From Xanthomonas translucens pv. translucens DSM 18974 (lineage in GTDB: Bacteria > Pseudomonadota > Gammaproteobacteria > Xanthomonadales > Xanthomonadaceae), in NCBI RefSeq assembly GCF_000331775.1, contig NZ_CAPJ01000043.1, positions 1-8,359 on the forward strand: a DNA stretch of 8,359 nt. Direction: 5' to 3'. Positions within the stretch are counted from its first letter, which is position 1. Each line of letters begins with the position of its first letter. Shown piece after piece: positions 1 through 3,593 of the stretch. The position numbers and the translations under genes were made by a program. Under the pieces are notes generated by a model that did not search any database, was not told the origin of the DNA, and saw only the letters and a list, made by a program, of their open reading frames with translations.

Positions 1-407
1 AAATGGAGCGCCATTCTTTCGTCGCTCCATCACGACCGAGCGCAACTGGCCGAATAACCGTGGCCCGGGGCGAAACGGACACCGCTGCGCGAGGCATCGG
101 GCGGCCTATCCACGCACGGCCGTGGTTCCACCCTCGGCACCTTGCCGATGCACTCCACCTCCGGAACATGCAACGTATACCGCTTGTGCTTGTCTTTGCG
201 CCGCTGGCGCCAGAGCCGTAACGTGTCGCGCAAGCTGAGTGCACCAAAGACCGAACGTGAGCGGCAAGATCAGATACGGATGGGCGAACCAACGATCTGT
301 GACCCGGATTGAGTTGATGCTTGTTTGGTCGTGGCAACGACTTGCCGCAGCGTGCCAACACGCGGCAGATGCCAGGACGTGTCCTTGTCTCACCCAATCT
401 GCTCCGA
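1..407. other. Host left flank, no intact gene
   Basis: This stretch lies outside the left dif-like site. Reading frames here are short and lack convincing starts. The only recognisable coding signal is a decayed transposase piece on the minus strand around 141-233, listed separately. I see no RNA gene and no further copy of the dif core. The region is best read as degraded chromosomal DNA next to the prophage. Confidence 0.6.
30..233 (-). pseudogene. IS5-type transposase remnant
   Basis: The minus-strand frame contains KHKRYTLHVPEVECIGK at 141-191. It matches from memory the well-conserved stretch of IS5-family DDE transposases, where a KHK-Y-LHAPEVECI-GKGKA-like segment precedes the next catalytic block. 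After the GK the frame no longer resembles the family: the expected continuation around YEFGVKV is missing and the reading turns into Arg/Pro-rich sequence. Upstream (higher coordinates) there is no long continuous frame either. I therefore call it a fragment of a broken insertion sequence, not a gene. No terminal inverted repeat is recognisable. Assignment to the IS5 family is from motif memory, with moderate confidence; the precise element is unknown. Confidence 0.55.
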
Positions 408-435
408 TTCTTACATAATATACATACCCGACGAC
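408..435. other. Left dif-like attachment site (att)
   Basis: The 13-base core ACATAATATACAT at 413-425 also occurs in the full dif site at 7512-7524. Here the XerD-type arm is TTCTTACATAA (408-418), the centre is TATACA (419-424) and the XerC-type arm is TACCCGACGAC (425-435), which is strongly diverged. The distance between the two cores is 7,099 bases, a normal genome size for xanthomonad filamentous phages. The site overlaps the 3' end of the minus-strand repressor gene. I infer that it is the left prophage boundary. The weak XerC arm means it may not be an active site on its own. Confidence 0.6.
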
Positions 436-770
436 GTGCTTTCCGAAGCCTTTGCGGTCAGGGCATTTCCAGCCAGTCCAACTACGCATAAAAAAATCGC
501 GGCTGTAGCACCTAGTCGTTTGTAGAGCTTCGCCCATTCGCGGCCTAGCTCGCCCTGGTCTTGTTCCGACCTGATCAGTAGTAGCCAAGGGCCAATGTCC
601 TGGCCGGCTATTTTCGCCAGTTGCTGGATGCGCTCATCGGGGATCGGCTTGTTGCCTTTCTTCCACTCGCTCAGCACGCCGCTCGTGATTCCCATTTGCT
701 CGGCAAGCCCCCGCAGACTCCTCCTTAACGAACGCTGAATTGCCAGTTCGATAAGCGTATTTATGTGCAT
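411..770 (-). CDS. Phage repressor-like HTH protein with membrane tail (DUF3693 type)
   Basis: The product has 119 residues. Residues about 19-56 form a Cro/CI-type helix-turn-helix: LRGLAEQMGITSGVLSEWKKG followed by PIPDERIQQLAKIAG, where ITSGVLSEWKKG is the likely recognition helix. Residues about 87-104 (GATAAIFLCVVGLAGNAL) are a strongly hydrophobic segment that looks like a transmembrane helix. This layout fits the small phage proteins grouped as DUF3693 in Xanthomonas and Xylella prophages (family name from memory). It is transcribed away from the replication operon, and three repeat operators lie between them, so a repressor of both directions is likely. The start at 770 is chosen because GGAAG stands 5 bases upstream. 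That Shine-Dalgarno sequence is itself part of the first operator. The last codons (MYIM, stop) are written in the dif-like core, so the C-terminus depends on the attachment site. Function is inferred from fold and position. Confidence 0.8.
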   Translation of the reverse strand: MHINTLIELAIQRSLRRSLRGLAEQMGITSGVLSEWKKGNKPIPDERIQQLAKIAGQDIGPWLLLIRSEQDQGELGREWAKLYKRLGATAAIFLCVVGLAGNALTAKASESTSSGMYIM

Positions 771-774
771 GATT

Positions 775-840
775 GCTTCCTAAATGGTATGCAGTGCTTC
801 CCAATTAGCATACACTTGGCTTGCTTCCTAATTGGGAAGC
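775..840. promoter_or_regulatory. Three operator-like repeats between divergent genes
   Basis: Three 18-base units begin with GCTTCC: 775-792 (GCTTCCTAAATGGTATGC), 796-813 (GCTTCCCAATTAGCATAC) and 823-840 (GCTTCCTAATTGGGAAGC). The third is a true palindrome with GCTTCC/GGAAGC arms. In the first two, the right halves are GTATGC and GCATAC, which are inverted repeats of each other. Starts are 21 and 27 bases apart. The array lies directly upstream of the minus-strand repressor start at 770, and the first unit contains its Shine-Dalgarno sequence. This is the expected arrangement for repressor binding sites controlling divergent promoters. The binding protein is inferred to be the adjacent HTH protein. 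Confidence 0.7.
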
Positions 841-846
841 ACCCAG

Positions 847-874
847 CCCCCGGCACCCCCCGGGGTGCCTGGGG
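847..874. repeat. GC-rich hairpin
   Basis: GGCACCCC (852-859) and GGGGTGCC (862-869) form a perfect 8-bp stem around a CC loop. Outside it, CCCC (848-851) can pair with GGGG (871-874) across a one-base bulge (T870). No T-run follows on either strand, so it is not a typical intrinsic terminator. It sits just inside the operator array, on the replication-operon side. Confidence 0.6.
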
Positions 875-886
875 TCCAGGGTAGGG

Positions 887-918
887 GTAGTCGTCACTGC
901 CGTTCGTTCGCGGACTAC
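887..918. repeat. Inverted repeat with large loop
   Basis: GTAGTC (887-892) and GACTAC (913-918) can pair as a 6-bp stem with a 20-base loop that contains CGTTCGTTCGCG. It follows the stronger hairpin at 847-874. The stem is short, so chance is possible. Confidence 0.3.
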
Positions 919-1012
919 TGCCAGAAGCGGGCAGGGGCGCAAGGGAAGTCGATGTCGCAGCTCGATCTAGCAGTCGGCCTGATATCGCCAACCCACGCAT
1001 GGGGATCAACAC

Positions 1013-1195
1013 ATGGATAAGTTCGAACTGTTTTACCTGGTCAAAGGCCGCCGGGTGGTTGCTGGCCTGTTTCCGTCTCGCCAGGCTGCGCAGGTTCATC
1101 GTGACCAGGTGCATGCAGCTCAGTCTCGCCGTATGCGCATGCCTACGCTGTTCCAGATTCGACGCGTGCCGGTCGCTCAGCAGGTGGCTGCATGA
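1013..1195 (+). CDS. Small basic phage protein, first gene of replication operon
   Basis: The product has 60 residues (MDKFELFYLVKGRRVVAGLF...) and is rich in Arg and Gln. The N-terminal part reads like a small beta-sheet unit (FELFYLVKGRRVVAGLF) followed by a basic helix. No family is recognised. GGGGA stands about 8 bases upstream of the ATG. The stop codon overlaps the next start as ATGA at 1192-1195, which suggests translational coupling. As the first gene after the operator region, it is probably expressed early with the replication genes. Function unknown. Confidence 0.7.
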   Translation: MDKFELFYLVKGRRVVAGLFPSRQAAQVHRDQVHAAQSRRMRMPTLFQIRRVPVAQQVAA

Positions 1196-1401
1196 ACCTC
1201 GACGAGTACAAGGCTATCCAGCCGCGCATTGCCGAGCTGCAGCGTACCGCCCTGGAATTCGCCGAGCTTGGCGAATCGAAGGTATCGCGCCTCCTGCTGA
1301 CAGCCTGTCTTGCCGCTCAGCGCATCAAACCGACCAAGCTGGTCACGGTTGATCCTGCAACCGATGTCGGCACTGCGCCGAAGAAGGGGAAGGGCGCATA
1401 A
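1192..1401 (+). CDS. Small phage protein of unknown function
   Basis: The product has 69 residues. Residues about 3-45 (DEYKAIQPRIAELQRTALEF and on) look like one or two amphipathic helices, and the end is a basic GTAPKKGKGA tail. No family is recognised. The start overlaps the previous stop as ATGA. The stop codon TAA (1399-1401) lies in the loop of a terminator-like hairpin (1390-1416), so ribosomes finishing this gene would cover the hairpin. The basic tail and position fit a nucleic-acid-associated accessory factor, but this is only inference. Confidence 0.7.
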   Translation: MNLDEYKAIQPRIAELQRTALEFAELGESKVSRLLLTACLAAQRIKPTKLVTVDPATDVGTAPKKGKGA

Positions 1402-1416
1402 CGCGCCCTTTTCTTT
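1390..1416 (+). terminator. Terminator-like hairpin (possible attenuator)
   Basis: AAGGGCGC (1390-1397) pairs perfectly with GCGCCCTT (1403-1410) around a five-base ATAAC loop, and TTCTTT follows. This looks like an intrinsic terminator in the plus direction. It is placed inside the replication operon, with the upstream gene's stop codon in its loop. It would lower expression of the downstream genes and could be antitermination-controlled by translation of the upstream gene. Confidence 0.6.
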
Positions 1417-1429
1417 GGGAGAAATTCGC

Positions 1430-1618
1430 ATGTTGCACGAATACGAAATTCAGCAACGCGATGGTCGCCGCTGGGTCGTCGTTGACGTGTGCACCGACTA
1501 CTACGACGCGCAGGAACAGAAGCTAGAGCATGTGGCCGCCGAGGTTGAACACGGTCGGCTTTTCGCCCTGGTGATTCGCGAGTTCCGCGTGCGTCGTGTT
1601 TCGATGGGGGTATCGTGA
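1430..1618 (+). CDS. Small phage protein of unknown function
   Basis: The product has 62 residues. The frame is open further upstream, but the ATG at 1430 is the better start: GGGAGA lies 7 bases before it, and upstream codons run back through the terminator hairpin and the preceding gene. The sequence begins MLHEYEIQQRDGRRWVVVDVC, an alternation typical of beta strands, followed by an acidic helix around DYYDAQEQKLEHVAAEVEHG and a basic end. No family is recognised. The stop overlaps the next start as TGATG at 1616-1620, so translation is probably coupled. Confidence 0.7.
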   Translation: MLHEYEIQQRDGRRWVVVDVCTDYYDAQEQKLEHVAAEVEHGRLFALVIREFRVRRVSMGVS

Positions 1619-1791
1619 TGCATCACGAAATACAGATTATCGCGCTTGTGGTTCTCGCCCTTGCGTGTCTGGTCCGCGGCACGTTCGCTTTCCTGCGGTT
1701 CCAGAAGCGCCATTTCATGGGGCGTATGGATGCTGAGCATCGTGCGTTCGTCATGGTGCAAGAAGCCAAGCGCGAGGTGCGCCGTGGCTGA
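1618..1791 (+). CDS. Small single-pass membrane protein
   Basis: The product has 57 residues, beginning MHHEIQIIALVVLALACLVR. Residues about 6-26 are hydrophobic and make one transmembrane helix, followed by a basic cytoplasmic-type tail (FLRFQKRHFMGRM, then AKREVRRG). GGGGGT precedes the ATG by about 7 bases, and the start overlaps the previous stop (TGATG). The end overlaps the next gene, whose GTG start is at 1784. Third codon positions are GC-rich as in the neighbours, which supports coding. Function unknown; small membrane proteins of this size are common in inovirus replication operons. Confidence 0.65.
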   Translation: MHHEIQIIALVVLALACLVRGTFAFLRFQKRHFMGRMDAEHRAFVMVQEAKREVRRG

Positions 1792-1924
1792 CAGTGAACT
1801 CAAGCTTTGGCAACTGATCGACCAGCGCAAGCAAGCGACGACGAACCAAGAACGCGACCGACTCGACCGACTGATAGAAGCACGCATCAGGTTGGTCGGG
1901 TCGGGGCAGGGCGATGCCGGATGA
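1784..1924 (+). CDS. Tiny charged helical protein
   Basis: The product has 46 residues, starting at GTG 1784 with GAGGT six bases upstream. The frame is open further upstream, but that part is out-of-frame shadow of the preceding membrane-protein gene. The sequence (starting MADSELKLWQLIDQRKQATT, reading GTG as Met, then NQERDRLDRLIEARIRLVG) is highly charged with a heptad-like pattern, suggesting a short coiled coil. It overlaps the previous gene by 8 bases. Its stop TGA overlaps the ATG at 1921 as ATGA, which also identifies the likely true start of the zinc-ribbon segment. Function unknown. Confidence 0.6.
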   Translation: MADSELKLWQLIDQRKQATTNQERDRLDRLIEARIRLVGSGQGDAG

Positions 1925-2534
1925 ACGCGCACTACCCGAACCGTCCTTGCTACCACTGCGGGGGCAGCTTGCAGACGATCAACGCGACGGATGCTTGCCT
2001 AACGTTCTGCACCAGCTGCGGCCTGTTGACCTCGAAGCGCAGGGCTATGCAGAACTCTTACAGCGCATTCCCTGGCAACAGTTTTGGACGCTCACATTTC
2101 GGCTCAATAAAACAGGCCGAAACGGTGGCGTCCACGTCGAAGCCGCAGACAAAGCGTTCCGTTTTTTCGTCAGCAGCATCAATCGCGAAATCTACGGCCC
2201 CAAATGGAACACCAAAGCCCACCGCGGTTTGCAGTGGGCGCGCGGGCAAGAGTTCCACCGCGACGGACGCCTGCATTTCCACGCCGTTGCAGCTGCGCCT
2301 AACGACGATTTAAACCGCCTCATAAGCCGTTACCAATGGCACGAATTTTGGTATCGCGAATTTGGCCGCAACAAGATCGAAGCACCACGTAGCCAATCAG
2401 ACATCACCGGCTATGTATCGAAATACGTAACAAAGGGCGGTGAGGTCGATTTCAGTAAGAACTTCGGCGCGTGGTTGCCACCGCCAATCGACTACACCGT
2501 ACGACCCGAGCAACACGGCCTGATCCCGGCCTAA
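1914..2534 (+). CDS. HUH rolling-circle replication initiator (pII/Rep-like)
   Basis: This frame holds the catalytic part of a rolling-circle initiator. Motif I is WTLTFRLNK near 2085-2111. The HUH motif is LHFHA, with His codons at 2274-2276 and 2280-2282. Motif III is GYVSKYVTKG, with Tyr codons at 2412-2414 and 2424-2426. Such enzymes nick the plus strand at the origin and stay linked through a Tyr. The frame nominally opens at ATG 1914, giving 206 residues, but the first 40 or so do not look coding: third-base GC is low and there is no domain. In contrast, the +1-offset frame from ATG 1921 has high third-base GC and a CxxC...CxxC zinc ribbon up to about 2043. The natural protein is probably the zinc ribbon joined to this domain by a -1 change near the GGG at 2042-2044, about 204 residues. 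The catalytic call is firm; the N-terminus is not. Confidence 0.85.
   Translation: MPDERALPEPSLLPLRGQLADDQRDGCLPNVLHQLRPVDLEAQGYAELLQRIPWQQFWTLTFRLNKTGRNGGVHVEAADKAFRFFVSSINREIYGPKWNTKAHRGLQWARGQEFHRDGRLHFHAVAAAPNDDLNRLISRYQWHEFWYREFGRNKIEAPRSQSDITGYVSKYVTKGGEVDFSKNFGAWLPPPIDYTVRPEQHGLIPA
1921..2043 (+). pseudogene. Zinc-ribbon N-terminus out of frame with Rep
   Basis: From ATG 1921 the frame reads MNAHYPNRPCYHCGGSLQTI, then a segment ending CTSCGLLTSKRR. Cys10, Cys13, Cys30 and Cys33 form a CxxC-x16-CxxC zinc-ribbon pattern. The ATG overlaps the previous stop as ATGA, matching the other junctions of the operon. Third codon positions are mostly G or C up to about 2043. The frame stays open to 2313, but the later part is Ser/Thr-rich shadow of the Rep frame. 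If one G were added to the GGG at 2042-2044, the reading would pass from TSKRR directly into GYAELLQRIPWQQFWTLTF. So this is probably the N-terminal domain of Rep, separated by a frameshift, or else a separate small zinc protein. Confidence 0.6.
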
Positions 2535-2716
2535 ACCAGCAGCACAGAGGATCACCGGGCGGACTGATGCAAGCATCGCGCAACGGGTCAACAAGCGCCC
2601 ACCACGTCCGCCTTCGGGGGGGTAGGGGGGGACTTAGCTTGACCCCACAGTACCGCCCGCAATTTGCAGAAAACCAACCGCAAGCCAACCAACCAAAGAC
2701 AGAGAGAAAAGACCGA
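2535..2716. promoter_or_regulatory. Rep-pV intergenic leader
   Basis: This 182-base gap separates rep and the pV gene. It holds a short inverted repeat GATGCAAGCATC near 2567, two G7 runs at 2616-2631 (listed separately), and a CA-rich, G-poor stretch at 2671-2700 with repeated CCAACC that should be unstructured in RNA. GAGAG lies about 10 bases before the pV start. It is a plausible place for the plus origin or for pV autoregulation, but no nick site can be identified by eye. Confidence 0.4.
2616..2631 (+). promoter_or_regulatory. G-quadruplex-capable tract
   Basis: Two runs of seven G separated by TA (G7-TA-G7). Each run can supply two G3 tracts, so a single strand could form a three-layer quadruplex with very short loops. 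It lies about 85 bases upstream of the pV start in the sense strand. Confidence 0.5.
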
Positions 2717-3004
2717 ATGAACGCTCCGAAGATCACCATCAATGGCCCCGTCGATACCCGCAACGTCACGACCTCCAAGGGACTTCCGAAGGCCATCTAC
2801 AGCCAGAAAGCCACGCTCGAAACCGAACTGATGCGCGTGCAGATCGACGTTGAGGTGGACGGCCCGAACTCCGGCTATCCGGTCGGCGCCGTCAAGGAAT
2901 GGGACTTGGTGTCCGATCTGGTGCCGGGCCGCTTTGGCCCCGAGCTGGCGCGGCGCATGACCCTGGTGGATCCGCAGCACAACCGCGCCAAGGCGGCGGC
3001 GTAA
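2717..3004 (+). CDS. Single-stranded DNA-binding protein (pV-like)
   Basis: The product has 95 residues, starting at ATG 2717. An upstream open frame exists, but it passes through the intergenic leader, and the length here matches pV proteins of other filamentous phages. The beginning MNAPKITINGPVDTRNVTTS with SKGLPKAIYSQKATLETELM fits a small OB-type beta barrel in which aromatic and basic residues line the DNA groove. It is expected to coat the newly made viral strand, stop its conversion to double strand and hand it to the Zot/pI assembly complex. It lies directly after the initiator and 3 bases before the first virion gene, the order usual for inoviruses. The name rests on order, size and sequence style rather than on a diagnostic motif. 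Confidence 0.8.
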   Translation: MNAPKITINGPVDTRNVTTSKGLPKAIYSQKATLETELMRVQIDVEVDGPNSGYPVGAVKEWDLVSDLVPGRFGPELARRMTLVDPQHNRAKAAA

Positions 3005-3007
3005 GTC

Positions 3008-3211
3008 ATGACGCGCGTGCTGACCTGCATCGACGCAGTGCCGGCGCAGGACGGCACGTGTGCTCAAACCGCCTGGCTGGATCAAGCCAGCTGGGTGGAC
3101 ATGTTACCCACCGTCCAACAGGCCGGCGTGGTGGGTGGTGCTTATTTTGCTGGCCTAATGACCCTTGCAGTCGTTCGTGGACTGCTCAATCCCAAAACCA
3201 TCGAGGAGTAA
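3008..3211 (+). CDS. Small membrane virion protein (pVII/pIX-like candidate)
   Basis: The product has 67 residues. The N-terminal part has two Cys (residues 7 and 18) around an acidic DAVPAQDGTC stretch. Residues about 39-58 (AGVVGGAYFAGLMTLAVVRG) form one transmembrane helix, followed by a short tail NPKTIEE. Many inoviruses of Pseudomonas and Xanthomonas have a protein of this size and design immediately upstream of the major coat gene, thought to be a minor tip protein. The assignment is by position and topology. GAGGAG at its very end (3203-3208) is the ribosome binding site of the major coat gene. Confidence 0.65.
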   Translation: MTRVLTCIDAVPAQDGTCAQTAWLDQASWVDMLPTVQQAGVVGGAYFAGLMTLAVVRGLLNPKTIEE

Positions 3212-3216
3212 TACCA

Positions 3217-3459
3217 ATGCCCAATTTCATCAACACCCTGAACCCTGTGTTCGGCAGCGCCAAGACTGCCGGCTATGCCGGTCTCACCGCTCTGGTTGTC
3301 ATGCCGGGCTTCGCCATGGCGGCCGACGGCGCTGATTTCGACGGCAGTACCATCGTCGCCAAGGTGGTGGCCTATACCGCCATCGGTGTGACCATCCTGG
3401 CGGCGTTCGCGCTCGGTCGCTGGACCCTGCGTGCTCTGGGCCTGATCGGCGGCAAGTGA
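3217..3459 (+). CDS. Major coat protein (pVIII-like)
   Basis: The product has 80 residues. Residues 1-35 form a signal sequence with hydrophobic core AGLTALVVMPGFAMA, with probable cleavage after Ala35. The mature part is about 45 residues: an acidic start (ADGADFDGS), a hydrophobic helix of about 20 residues (KVVAYTAIGVTILAAFALG) and a basic end (RWTLRALGLIGGK). This is the classic filamentous phage coat design: the acidic end faces outside, the helix packs subunits, and the basic end contacts the DNA. GAGGAG (3203-3208) is a strong ribosome binding site, and a strong terminator follows at 3481-3505, as expected for the most abundantly made protein. The longer open frame upstream is only shadow. 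Confidence 0.92.
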   Translation: MPNFINTLNPVFGSAKTAGYAGLTALVVMPGFAMAADGADFDGSTIVAKVVAYTAIGVTILAAFALGRWTLRALGLIGGK

Positions 3460-3480
3460 TCGGCAGCGGTTCCCACAGCG

Positions 3481-3505
3481 GGGGAGGGGCGACCCTCCCC
3501 TTTTT
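3481..3505 (+). terminator. Intrinsic terminator after the coat gene
   Basis: GGGGAGGG (3481-3488) and CCCTCCCC (3493-3500) make a perfect 8-bp stem with a GCGA tetraloop (GNRA class), followed by TTTTT. It lies 21 bases after the major coat stop. Filamentous phages typically place a terminator here to separate abundant coat protein from the low-level adsorption and assembly genes. Confidence 0.93.
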
Positions 3506-3524
3506 CATTTGAGAGGTGACGACG

Positions 3525-3593
3525 ATGGAAGGCTTAATTGTGCTGGTTTTCCTGATCCATGCGGCGCACGTATGCGCTAGCGGTTGGCAGTGA
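3525..3593 (+). CDS. 22-residue hydrophobic tip peptide (pIX/pVII-like candidate)
   Basis: ATG 3525 is preceded by GAGAGGTGA (3511-3519), a strong ribosome binding site at good spacing. The product MEGLIVLVFLIHAAHVCASG, ending in WQ, is one short hydrophobic helix. Its stop overlaps the ATG of the pIII-like gene as TGATG (3591-3595), so the pair is probably translated together. Ff phages have tip proteins of 32-33 residues next to their coat genes, and very small hydrophobic genes at this place are usual. The gene is so small that standard gene finding would skip it. The role is inferred. Confidence 0.6.
   Translation: MEGLIVLVFLIHAAHVCASGWQ

Larger units (their letters stand above)
841..1012. 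other. Structured intergenic region before the replication operon
   Basis: This 172-base stretch has no convincing gene. It carries a GC-rich hairpin at 847-874 and a second inverted repeat at 887-918, both listed separately. A 22-codon frame at 952-1020 (ATG with AAGGGAAG upstream) overlaps the start at 1013 and could be a leader peptide, but nothing else supports it. With its hairpins, this is one candidate location for a replication origin or a transcription control element of the phage. Confidence 0.4.

Noticed and set aside
106..588. 160-residue open frame on the minus strand in the left flank and repressor region
   Set aside because: It overlaps the well-supported repressor in another frame and shows no domain.
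952..1020. 22-codon frame with AAGGGAAG upstream, overlapping the start at 1013
   Set aside because: The ribosome binding site is good, but the product has no clear character; a leader peptide is possible but not supported enough to list as a gene.
2671..2700. Repeated CCAACC units before the pV gene, considered as iterons or CRISPR-like repeats
   Set aside because: The units are too short and irregular; this is simple CA-rich leader sequence.
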